A stretch of DNA of 6,260 nt from an uncultured Collinsella sp. (GCA_902489515.1 CABUAL010000114.1:1-6260), one strand, 5' to 3'; shown: positions 1 to 5,788, counted from the first letter of the stretch. Program-made: numbers and translations. Notes: generated by a model not told the origin, from the letters alone.

Positions 1-1
1 A

Positions 2-1315
2 GAGGCTGCCGAGGCCGATTGTGTCGCGGTGTTTCGGGCGGGGCGCGTTGCCATGCTCGGTACGCCCGAGGAAATCTTGACGCGGGCGGATGAGCTTGCG
101 CAGCTCAACCTGGATATGCCGGCGTCGTGTCGTCTGGGCAGGTCGCTTCGTGCGAAGGGCGTGCCCGTTTGCGCGCAGGTGCGCGAGGCGGATATGGTCG
201 CCGAGATTGCACAGGCTTATGCCGAGCGGAGTGGGGCGGACATAGCAGGGCAGCCTTCCGCATCCGATTCCCATGTGCTTGACAATGGATCCTCTGCGGC
301 CGACGGGATAGCCGCGTCGGAGCCCGTTATCGAGATTTCGCACCTCTCGCATAGTTACTCGCTGAGCGCCTGCGAGCGCCGTCGCTGGCGCAAGCGCTCG
401 GCCACTGCGGGCGCATCGAGCAAACAGGCCCTTTGGGGCAACGATCCAAACAGCCCCTGGGCGCTTCGTGATGTTACGCTGACGGTGCGTCGTGGCGAGT
501 TTCTGGGACTGGCAGGTCATACCGGTTCGGGTAAGTCGACGCTGGTCCAGCATCTCAACGGTTTGATTCGCCCCCAGGAGGGATCCGTTCGCGCGCTGGG
601 GCTCGATCTGTCAAACAAGAAAGACGCCGCCGCGGTTAAGGCCAAGGTCGGCGTGGTGTTTCAATATCCCGAGCGTCAGCTGTTTGCCGAAACCGTGGCA
701 CAGGACGTGGCGTTTGGTCCGCACAACCTTGGCTTGCCGCAAGATGAAGTCGACCGTCGTGTCGAGTCGTCGCTCTCGCGCGTGGGCCTCGACCTTTCCA
801 CGGTCGGCGACAAGAGTCCCTTTGAGCTTTCGGGCGGTCAGCAACGGCGTGTGGCATTCGCCGGCGTGCTCGCCATGGAGCCCGAAGTCCTGGTGCTCGA
901 TGAACCCATGGCGGGGCTCGACCCGGCTGCGCGCAGGGATTTCTTAGGGCTCATCGATCGACTCCATCGCGAGGGCCTGACCGTTGTCATGGTTTCGCAC
1001 AGCATGGATGACCTGGCCAATTGCTGCGACCGCATCGTCGTGATGAACGAGGGCGCGGTGTTTGCCGAAGGCACGCCCGCTCAGGTTTTTGCGCATGCGG
1101 ATGAGCTTAAATCAATCGGCTTGGGTGTTCCCGCTGCCCAGCGCATGGCGCTGGCGCTTGCGAAGGCAGGCGTGCCGCTGCGCTTTGACGGCCTCTATAC
1201 GGTTGAGTCGCTGGCAGACGAGTTGGTGGACCTGCTAATCGGTCGCTCAGACGGTTCTTCTAACGTCTCGGACATTGCTAAATCCAAGACGGTCGCGCGA
1301 GAGGAGGGCTGCTGA
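2..1315 (+). CDS. ecfA: Fused tandem ECF transporter ATPase (EcfA-EcfA), 5' end outside the window
   Basis: This cytoplasmic ATPase powers an energy-coupling-factor importer for vitamins or metal ions. The frame is open from base 2, so the apparent GTG start at 29 is only a valine codon inside a longer gene. Bases 17-169 encode the C-terminal tail of a first EcfA module. It matches the tail of the second module (1028-1180) at 19 of 51 ungapped positions, including GTP, ADEL and GVP. After a linker of about 50 residues comes a complete EcfA2-like module: Walker A GHTGSGKST (515-541), Q-loop FQYPERQLF (659-685), signature LSGGQ (827-841), Walker B LVLDE (890-904), D-loop GLDP, and switch histidine (998-1000). 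About 30 residues, rich in Arg, Lys and Ser, are inserted after the first strand (roughly 365-457). The stop overlaps the ecfT start by one base (TGATG). An internal start at ATG 194 cannot be excluded, but the open frame favours fusion. Confidence 0.9.
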   Translation, partial: EAAEADCVAVFRAGRVAMLGTPEEILTRADELAQLNLDMPASCRLGRSLRAKGVPVCAQVREADMVAEIAQAYAERSGADIAGQPSASDSHVLDNGSSAADGIAASEPVIEISHLSHSYSLSACERRRWRKRSATAGASSKQALWGNDPNSPWALRDVTLTVRRGEFLGLAGHTGSGKSTLVQHLNGLIRPQEGSVRALGLDLSNKKDAAAVKAKVGVVFQYPERQLFAETVAQDVAFGPHNLGLPQDEVDRRVESSLSRVGLDLSTVGDKSPFELSGGQQRRVAFAGVLAMEPEVLVLDEPMAGLDPAARRDFLGLIDRLHREGLTVVMVSHSMDDLANCCDRIVVMNEGAVFAEGTPAQVFAHADELKSIGLGVPAAQRMALALAKAGVPLRFDGLYTVESLADELVDLLIGRSDGSSNVSDIAKSKTVAREEGC

Positions 1316-2115
1316 TGGAGGCGTTTTCGTTTGGCAGCTACTATCCCGGCGATAGTGCGATCCACCGCCTAGACCCGCGAACTAAGTTGCTCTTGGGCTT
1401 TGTGTTTCTGATCACGACGCTCACAGTCAGCAGCTTCCGCGGACTGGCCCCGGTCGCAATCTTCGTTGTCCTGATCTATGCCGTGTCCCGGGTGCCGTTG
1501 CGCCGGGTCCTATCATCGATGGCACCATTGCTGGCGATTGTCGTGGTGGTCGCAGTGCTCAACCTGTTTTCCGACCAGAGCGGGCGCATCCTGTGGCAGC
1601 TCTGCTTTCTGCAGATAAGCGAGGGCTCGCTGCGTTCTGCCGCCTTTATGGCGTGCCGCCTGACCCTGATGATGGCCGGCATGAGCGCCATTACGCTCAC
1701 CACGCCCACGCTCGACCTCACCGCGGGCTTTGAGCGTCTGCTCGCACCGTTTGCGCGTGTGGGACTTCCTGCGCACGAGCTCGGCATGATCATGGGTATC
1801 GCGCTGCGCTTTATGCCGCAGTTTGCCACCGAGATGAAGCAGACGGCCGATGCGCAGGCGAGCCGCGGTGCGCGCATGACGGGCGGTCCGCTCGGCGGCG
1901 TGCGTATGCTCGGCAGTGTGGCGATTCCGCTGTTCACGGGCGTGTTCCGTCATGCCGAGACGCTTTCGGCCGCCATGGATGCCCGTTGCTATCATGGCGA
2001 GCAGGGCCGCACACGTTTGCATGCGCTTGCATTTGGCCGCAGCGATGCGTTGGCGGCGGTGGTGACGGCGTTGCTGCTCATCTGCGTCATCGTCATCAAT
2101 CTTCAACTTGTTTAG
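1315..2115 (+). CDS. ecfT: ECF transporter transmembrane component EcfT
   Basis: EcfT is the membrane scaffold of ECF importers. It couples ATP hydrolysis by the two EcfA subunits to movement of the substrate-binding S component. The 266-residue length is normal for the family. The N terminus carries the typical motif HRLDPRTKL (residues 17-25), followed by hydrophobic segments near 24-40, 45-60, 68-87, 108-130 and 245-263. The conserved stretch LPAHELGMIMGIALRFMPQF lies at 151-170. The two cytoplasmic coupling motifs, usually Ala-Arg-Gly, read SRG (183-185) and ARC (223-225); both keep the arginine that contacts EcfA. The ATG overlaps the stop of the ATPase gene. A strong ribosome binding site, GAGGAGG (1301-1307), lies inside that gene, so translation is probably coupled. 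No S-component gene is visible, so the substrate is unknown, and it may be encoded upstream or elsewhere. Confidence 0.95.
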   Translation: MEAFSFGSYYPGDSAIHRLDPRTKLLLGFVFLITTLTVSSFRGLAPVAIFVVLIYAVSRVPLRRVLSSMAPLLAIVVVVAVLNLFSDQSGRILWQLCFLQISEGSLRSAAFMACRLTLMMAGMSAITLTTPTLDLTAGFERLLAPFARVGLPAHELGMIMGIALRFMPQFATEMKQTADAQASRGARMTGGPLGGVRMLGSVAIPLFTGVFRHAETLSAAMDARCYHGEQGRTRLHALAFGRSDALAAVVTALLLICVIVINLQLV

Positions 2116-2145
2116 GCGCGATTCGAGCGCAAGAAAGGGGTCCCT

Positions 2146-2592
2146 ATGACCGACAACGACCGCACGGCTCAGCTTGAGCGCGCCTGTTCGTATCTCAGGC
2201 GCATTCCGGCGTGGTATCTGGCCACGACCGATGTGGCCGACGGGTATCAGCCTCGCGTGAGGCCGTTTTCATTTGCCATGGTCGATGACGGTAAGCTGTG
2301 GTTTTGCACATCGCGCGACAAGGATGTGTGGGCGGAGCTGAGTGCGAATCCCAAGTTTGAACTCTCGGGCTGGAAGCCGGGGGAGTGCTGGATCGTGTTG
2401 ACCGGCGAGGCCGCACTTGAGGACGACGCAGTTGCGAGCGACAAGGTGCGTCAAGCGGGTTTTAAGCACATGGTGGGCATCGGCGAGGAACACGAGAGCG
2501 CCAACGACGGCCGCCTTGCGTTCTTCTCGGTCCGCAACATCGCCGCGCGGTTCTGCGATATCGACGGCAGCGAGGAGCGCCTGGAGCTCTAG
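2146..2592 (+). CDS. PNPOx-like split-barrel flavoprotein family protein, first of two paralogs
   Basis: This 148-residue soluble protein resembles the pyridoxamine 5'-phosphate oxidase-like family (COG5015 type), small split-barrel proteins that usually bind FMN or a related cofactor as dimers. Visible family features are PAWYLAT (residues 21-27), QPRVRPFSF and DGKLWFCTSRDKDVW, which form the first strands and the likely phosphate-binding region, and FFSV near the C terminus. The true PNPOx substrate residues cannot be confirmed, so vitamin B6 oxidase activity should not be assumed. The ATG is preceded by AAAGGGG (2134-2140) at 5 bases, and the gene starts 30 bases after ecfT, which fits one transcript. 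It is about half identical to the next gene. The reaction is unknown; reduction of a flavin-dependent substrate or cofactor binding are both possible. Confidence 0.85.
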   Translation: MTDNDRTAQLERACSYLRRIPAWYLATTDVADGYQPRVRPFSFAMVDDGKLWFCTSRDKDVWAELSANPKFELSGWKPGECWIVLTGEAALEDDAVASDKVRQAGFKHMVGIGEEHESANDGRLAFFSVRNIAARFCDIDGSEERLEL

Positions 2593-2626
2593 CTCACACA
2601 AACCAGGCTCCCAAACTAGCTAGTAC

Positions 2627-2633
2627 AGGAGGA
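2627..2633 (+). promoter_or_regulatory. Ribosome binding site fixing a GTG start
   Basis: AGGAGGA lies 3 bases before GTG at 2637, or 5 bases counted from the AGGAG core. No in-frame ATG lies near the conserved N terminus, and the paralog aligns from this point, so the site supports GTG as the start. It sits just after a perfect 10-base palindrome, ACTAGCTAGT (2615-2624). Confidence 0.8.
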
Positions 2634-2636
2634 AAC

Positions 2637-3047
2637 GTGGACGGATTGAATACGGTTTTGGAGTATTTGACGTCGGTGCCGGCGTGGTATCTGGCGACAA
2701 GCGTGGACGGGCAGCCACATGTGCGTCCGTTCTCGTTTGCACAGATTCAGGACGGCAAGCTGTGGTTTGTGACGGCGCGCACCAAAGATGTGTGGCAAGA
2801 GCTTCTGCAAAACCAGCGCTTTGAGGCCACGAGTTGGTGGCCGGGCCATGGTTGGTTGATCCTGCGCGGGCGTGCGGGGCTGGAAGACCGGGCTTCGAGT
2901 GAAATGCGCGAGGCCGGTTGGAAGCATCTTGAGCGCCTGGGCGAGCACTATGAGGGGCCTAACGACCCCACGCTCGTCTTCTTTAGCGTCGAGGATCCCG
3001 AGGCTTTTATCTGCAATCACGACGAATGGGTGCCGGTCGAGCTCTAG
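2637..3047 (+). CDS. PNPOx-like split-barrel flavoprotein family protein, second paralog
   Basis: This 136-residue protein belongs to the same PNPOx-like (COG5015 type) family as its upstream neighbour. Shared features in order are PAWYLAT (residues 15-21), VRPFSFA, DGKLWF, KDVW, LED, AG.KH, ND and FFSV, giving about 50% identity by hand alignment with two small gaps. The copy lacks two residues in the strand-turn before QP and about two residues near the middle. Start is GTG at 2637, supported by AGGAGGA. Both genes end in the same ten bases, GAGCTCTAGC (2584-2593 and 3039-3048), and share the 17-base stretch 2206-2222 / 2679-2695, which points to tandem duplication. The gap between the genes is 44 bases. 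Function is unknown; FMN binding is expected from the family but not shown. It is probably the last gene of the left-hand transcription unit. Confidence 0.85.
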   Translation: MDGLNTVLEYLTSVPAWYLATSVDGQPHVRPFSFAQIQDGKLWFVTARTKDVWQELLQNQRFEATSWWPGHGWLILRGRAGLEDRASSEMREAGWKHLERLGEHYEGPNDPTLVFFSVEDPEAFICNHDEWVPVEL

Positions 3048-3081
3048 CCAGCTGGCTCATCCTAACAACTTGGTTTTCGCA

Positions 3082-3141
3082 TGGGCGGGCCCCGTATTGC
3101 CCGGCGCCGTTAGGAGCGCCGGTCAATACGGGGCCCGCTCA
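3082..3141 (+). terminator. Long GC-rich hairpin, probable terminator of the left-hand unit
   Basis: A 15-base perfect inverted repeat (3085-3099 with 3124-3138) extends outward by a wobble and two pairs. After one C/T mismatch it continues inward with 7 more pairs (3101-3107 with 3116-3122) around an 8-base loop, about 25 pairs in all. It lies 35 bases after the last PNPOx-like gene and before the argC control region, where a transcription end is expected. The downstream strand is only AT-rich (CTCAATTTG) and has no clean T run. It may therefore stop transcription inefficiently, act as an mRNA 3' stabiliser, or be an intergenic repeat element. Confidence 0.6.
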
Positions 3142-3181
3142 ATTTGTCAATTCCTTCAAGCGAATGTGTCGGGAATGTTTC

Positions 3182-3199
3182 AATGCATGAATATGCAAG
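3182..3199 (+). promoter_or_regulatory. Candidate ARG box 1 (ArgR operator) upstream of argC
   Basis: The core TGCAT-GAAT-ATGCA (3184-3197) is a perfect 5-4-5 palindrome, the same geometry as the 18-base ARG boxes bound by the arginine repressor ArgR. ATGCA-type half-sites are what I recall for actinobacterial ARG boxes. It lies 108 bases before the argC start. ArgR with bound arginine would repress the operon here. The assignment rests on sequence shape and position; the argR gene is not in the window. Confidence 0.65.
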
Positions 3200-3202
3200 C
3201 CA

Positions 3203-3220
3203 TTTACGTGTTCATGCATC
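3203..3220 (+). promoter_or_regulatory. Candidate ARG box 2 (ArgR operator), 21 bases from box 1
   Basis: The core is TACGT-GTTC-ATGCA (3205-3218). The right half-site is perfect and the left half matches TGCAT at 3 of 5 positions. Its core begins exactly 21 bases after that of box 1, so two 18-base boxes are separated by 3 bases. This is the classic tandem arrangement bound by one ArgR hexamer. The outer half-sites of the two boxes also form a perfect 9-base inverted repeat (3183-3191 and 3211-3219). Confidence 0.6.
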
Positions 3221-3226
3221 TTTTGG

Positions 3227-3235
3227 TGCTAAAGT
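3227..3235 (+). promoter_or_regulatory. Possible extended -10 promoter of the arg operon
   Basis: TGCTAAAGT fits an extended -10 (TGn followed by a hexamer matching TATAAT at 4 of 6). No good -35 lies at 17 bases. Transcription starting near 3242 would place the ARG boxes across about -60 to -22, a position suited to repression. An alternative is CATAAC (3248-3253) with TTGGTG (3223-3228) at 19 bases. The choice is uncertain. Confidence 0.3.
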
Positions 3236-3258
3236 TTCAACCCACTTCATAACGACCA

Positions 3259-3290
3259 CTGCGAAATGCGCATCGGTGCATAAATCGCAG
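3259..3290 (+). other. Leader hairpin directly before the argC ribosome binding site
   Basis: CTGCGA (3259-3264) pairs with TCGCAG (3285-3290). Inside it, ATGC (3266-3269) pairs with GCAT (3278-3281), extended by a G-T wobble and a C-G pair around a 4-base loop. It ends two bases before AAGGAG (3293-3298). It could influence translation or mRNA stability, but no alternative structure or T run is visible, so it does not look like an attenuator. Confidence 0.35.
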
Positions 3291-3304
3291 ACAAGGAGTC
3301 TGAT

Positions 3305-4375
3305 ATGTCATTGAAGGTTGGAATCGTCGGCGCGGCTGGATATGCCGGAGCCGAGCTCATTCGCCTCGTGCTCGGCCATCCCGAGTTTGAACTTGTTGCC
3401 ATTACGTCCAACGCCGATGCCGGCCAGCCGCTGTCCGCGGTGTATCCGAGCTTTGCTGGCGTGAGCGATCTGGTTTTCACCACGCATGACGCCCCCGAGC
3501 TTAAGAGCTGCGATGCGGTTTTTCTTGCCGTGCCGCACACGGCTGCCATGGCACAGGTGCCCGCGCTGCTTGCATCGGGCGTCTCCTGCTTCGATTTGTC
3601 TGCCGACTACCGTCTGAGCGATCCGGCCGTGTTCGAGGCGTGGTATGCCGCCGCGCATACGAGCCCCGAGCTGCTCAAGACGCGTGCTTTCGGCCTCCCC
3701 GAGCTGTTCTGCCAGGACTTAGAGACCGCTGCTTCCAGCCATGCCGACGGCAAACCCGTGCTGGTCGCCTGCGCCGGTTGCTATCCCACCGCAACGAGCC
3801 TTGCTGCCGCTCCTGCCGTGCGTGCGGGCTGGGTGGCCGAGAACGGTCCCGTGATTGTCGATGCCATCAGCGGTGTAACGGGTGCCGGCAAGTCCTGCAA
3901 CGCTCGTACGCATTTTTGCAGCGCCGACGAGAACTTGGAGGCCTATGGCGTAGGCAAGCATCGTCATACGCCCGAGATTGAGCAAATCCTTGGCCTGACC
4001 GATCGCATCGTCTTTACCCCGCATCTGGCACCGCTCAAGCGTGGCCTGCTCTCCACGGTGACGCTGCCGCTCACGCCGCAGGCCATCGACTCCCTGGCTC
4101 TTGAGGACGTTGTCGACTATTACAAGCAGTTCTATGCCGGTCGCACCTTTGTGCGCGTGCTCGACGCCGACCAGCAGCCCAAGACGGCTTCGGTCGTCGG
4201 CACCAACGCCGCTCAGATTGGCCTCGCGCTCAACAAGCGCGCAGGCGTGCTGGTGGCGGCGGGCGCCATCGACAATCTGTGCAAGGGCGCTGCGGGCCAA
4301 GCAGTCCAGTGCGCCAATATCGTCTTTGGCTTTGACGAGCGACGAGGCTTGCCCACAGTGGCGTGCCCGGTGTAG
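3305..4375 (+). CDS. argC: N-acetyl-gamma-glutamyl-phosphate reductase ArgC
   Basis: This cytoplasmic enzyme performs the third step of arginine biosynthesis, the NADPH-dependent reduction of N-acetyl-glutamyl 5-phosphate to N-acetylglutamate 5-semialdehyde. The 356-residue protein begins with the Rossmann dinucleotide motif GIVGAAGYAGAEL (residues 6-18). The active-site segment ACAGCYPTAT (155-164) has the catalytic cysteine at 159. Next come SGVTGAGKS (189-197), the conserved KHRHTPEI (218-225), TPHLAPLKRGLL (238-249) and the family's C-terminal signature AIDNLCKGAAGQAVQ (321-335). No key residue is missing, and the length is normal for the family. The ATG has AAGGAG at 3293-3298, 6 bases upstream. 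It is the first gene of the arg operon, behind two candidate ARG boxes. The next gene, argJ, begins 134 bases later, a wide gap for an operon. Confidence 0.97.
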   Translation: MSLKVGIVGAAGYAGAELIRLVLGHPEFELVAITSNADAGQPLSAVYPSFAGVSDLVFTTHDAPELKSCDAVFLAVPHTAAMAQVPALLASGVSCFDLSADYRLSDPAVFEAWYAAAHTSPELLKTRAFGLPELFCQDLETAASSHADGKPVLVACAGCYPTATSLAAAPAVRAGWVAENGPVIVDAISGVTGAGKSCNARTHFCSADENLEAYGVGKHRHTPEIEQILGLTDRIVFTPHLAPLKRGLLSTVTLPLTPQAIDSLALEDVVDYYKQFYAGRTFVRVLDADQQPKTASVVGTNAAQIGLALNKRAGVLVAAGAIDNLCKGAAGQAVQCANIVFGFDERRGLPTVACPV

Positions 4376-4411
4376 CACATTCGATTGTTAACGATTTGGT
4401 AGTCGGGCATC

Positions 4412-4427
4412 GAGTGGGGCGCCACTC
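4412..4427 (+). other. Small perfect hairpin in the argC-argJ gap
   Basis: GAGTGG (4412-4417) and CCACTC (4422-4427) form a 6-pair stem with a GGCG tetraloop, 37 bases after the argC stop. It is followed by TTAAG rather than a T run, so termination is unlikely. A processing or mRNA-stability role between argC and argJ is possible. Confidence 0.4.
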
Positions 4428-4452
4428 TTAAGCTGGTCTCATGATTACGACT

Positions 4453-4487
4453 GGCATGGCGCACCAACCGATGTCCGTTTTTTGTTT
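4453..4487 (+). terminator. Terminator-like hairpin with T tract between argC and argJ
   Basis: GGCATGG (4453-4459) can pair with CC-G-ATGTC (4468-4475), with one bulged G and one G-T wobble, around an 8-base loop. The sequence then reads CG, six Ts (4478-4483), G and three Ts. The layout is that of a weak intrinsic terminator placed just before the argJ ribosome binding site. It could lower expression of argJ-argB relative to argC, or be chance. The stem is short. Confidence 0.3.
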
Positions 4488-4492
4488 GACAT

Positions 4493-4498
4493 AAGGAG
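4493..4498 (+). promoter_or_regulatory. argJ ribosome binding site, long spacing
   Basis: AAGGAG is followed by 11 bases before ATG 4510, longer than the usual 5-9. No better in-frame start exists between them (the codons are ATA, AAG, ACG), and the protein aligns with ArgJ from this ATG. The site lies in the loop of a possible 4-pair stem, TGAC/GTCA (4487-4490 with 4498-4501). Confidence 0.6.
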
Positions 4499-4509
4499 TC
4501 ATAAAGACG

Positions 4510-5778
4510 ATGAATACCGAGCTGTTTGATATCAAGATTCGCGCCGTCGAGGGTGGCGTTACGGCAGCGGCCGGCTTTAAGGCCGCAGGCATCCATGCGG
4601 GATTTCGGAAGAATCCCGAGCGTCTGGATTACGCGCTCGTCGTGCCCGATAAGCCCTGTCCCGGTGCCGGCGTGTTTACTACCAATCGCTTTTGCGCGGC
4701 GCCCGTGCAGGTGAGCCGCGCCAACCTGGGCGGTGCGGACAAGGGCTACGGTATCATCGCCGGCGTTTCGATCAACTCTGGCAATGCCAACGCCGCCACG
4801 GGTGAGACCGGCCTTGCATGCGCGCGCGAGACATGCAGCATCGCATCGCAGGTCATCAGCTGCGAGCCCCAGCAGATTCTGGTTGCCTCCACGGGCGTGA
4901 TTGGCCAGATTCTGCCGATCGACACGTTTGAGACCGCCATTCCTGCTGCCTACGAGGCGCTCTCCGCCCACGGTGGAGCCGATGCCGCTCGCGCCATCAT
5001 GACGACCGACACGCACTCCAAGGAGTACGCCGTGTGTTACCGCAGCGAGGCCGCGGGGCACGCAGGTAATGCCTATACGGTGGGCGGTATGTGCAAAGGC
5101 TCGGGTATGATCATGCCCAACATGGCCACCATGATCGCAGTCATCACTACCGATGCCCCCGTCGAGCCGGCGGCGCTTCACGCCCTGTTACTCTCCACCG
5201 TCAAGCAGACCTTTAACAAGGTAACGGTCGATTCCGACACCTCGACCAACGACACCTGCATCATGCTTGCCTCCGGCGCCGCTGCCGCAGATGCCGAGCC
5301 TATCGTCGAGGGCTCCGATGCCTTCGACGAGTTGGCATTTGCCGTGCACGAGGTGTGCGAGAGCCTGGCGCGCAATATCGCCGCCGATGGCGAGGGCGCA
5401 TCCAAGCTTGTTACGGTCAACGTTACCGGCGCCGTGAACGACGAGGAGGCCGATATCGCCGCTCGCGCCGTTGCCAACTCGCCGCTCGTTAAGACCTGCA
5501 TCGCCGGCCACGACTGCAACTGGGGCCGCGTCGCCATGGCACTCGGCAAGTGCGGCGTGAAGTTTAATCAGGAAGACGTTTCCATCGACATGATGGGCAT
5601 GCCTGTCTGTCGCGATGGTCTGACTGTTCCCTTTGACGAGGACGAGGCTCTACGACGTTTCGAGGCGCCCGAGATCGTGATCTCGGCCGACCTGGGCGCA
5701 GGCGACGCGGCAACGACCGTGTGGACCTGCGACCTCACGCACGAGTACATCTCCATTAACGGTGACTACCGTTCCTAG
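4510..5778 (+). CDS. argJ: Glutamate N-acetyltransferase / amino-acid acetyltransferase ArgJ
   Basis: ArgJ transfers the acetyl group of N-acetylornithine to glutamate, releasing ornithine and regenerating N-acetylglutamate; bifunctional members also make N-acetylglutamate from acetyl-CoA. The 422-residue protein shows the oxyanion motif STGVIG (residues 127-132) and KGSGMIMPNMATM (196-208). Within the latter is the self-cleavage site between Ala206 and Thr207, where Thr207 (bases 5128-5130) becomes the N-terminal nucleophile of the beta chain. Also present are DSDTSTNDT (241-249), the conserved AGHDCNWGR (332-340) and the typical C terminus INGDYRS. All key residues are present. Whether it is mono- or bifunctional cannot be read from sequence; no argA-like gene is in view. 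The ATG at 4510 is preceded by AAGGAG at 11 bases. argB follows after 81 bases. Confidence 0.97.
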   Translation: MNTELFDIKIRAVEGGVTAAAGFKAAGIHAGFRKNPERLDYALVVPDKPCPGAGVFTTNRFCAAPVQVSRANLGGADKGYGIIAGVSINSGNANAATGETGLACARETCSIASQVISCEPQQILVASTGVIGQILPIDTFETAIPAAYEALSAHGGADAARAIMTTDTHSKEYAVCYRSEAAGHAGNAYTVGGMCKGSGMIMPNMATMIAVITTDAPVEPAALHALLLSTVKQTFNKVTVDSDTSTNDTCIMLASGAAAADAEPIVEGSDAFDELAFAVHEVCESLARNIAADGEGASKLVTVNVTGAVNDEEADIAARAVANSPLVKTCIAGHDCNWGRVAMALGKCGVKFNQEDVSIDMMGMPVCRDGLTVPFDEDEALRRFEAPEIVISADLGAGDAATTVWTCDLTHEYISINGDYRS

Positions 5779-5788
5779 ATTCCAGGCA

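Noticed and set aside
29..31. GTG at 29 as the start of the ATPase gene
   Set aside because: The frame is open upstream to base 2, and the residues around it continue the conserved tail of an EcfA module, so it is an internal valine codon.
3046..3057. A 12-base palindrome AGCCAGCTGGCT overlapping the stop of the second PNPOx-like gene
   Set aside because: It is short, cannot form a hairpin with a proper loop and is not followed by a T run. It is likely chance in GC-rich DNA.
3187..3252. A 21-codon frame from the ATG within ARG box 1
   Set aside because: There is no ribosome binding site before it, it starts inside the operator and probably upstream of the transcription start, and its sequence resembles nothing known.
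3266..3283. A five-codon frame (ATG CGC ATC GGT GCA TAA) in the argC leader, with one Arg codon
   Set aside because: It has no ribosome binding site and only a single Arg codon, and the bases are better explained as part of a hairpin.
4486..4491. A perfect -35 hexamer TTGACA just before argJ
   Set aside because: Any -10 at normal spacing would fall on or after the argJ start codon (around 4508-4515), and no TATAAT-like hexamer is there, so it cannot drive full-length argJ.
4441..4494. A 17-codon reading frame whose TAA overlaps the argJ ribosome binding site, as a possible leader peptide
   Set aside because: It has no ribosome binding site and no arginine codons, so it does not resemble an arginine attenuator peptide. 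The overlap with the SD is probably chance.
4213..5181. A 322-codon open frame on the minus strand across argC and argJ
   Set aside because: It lies opposite two unmistakable genes, has no recognisable domain and is His/Arg/Gly-rich as expected from the reverse of GC-rich codons. Other long minus-strand frames in the window are of the same kind.
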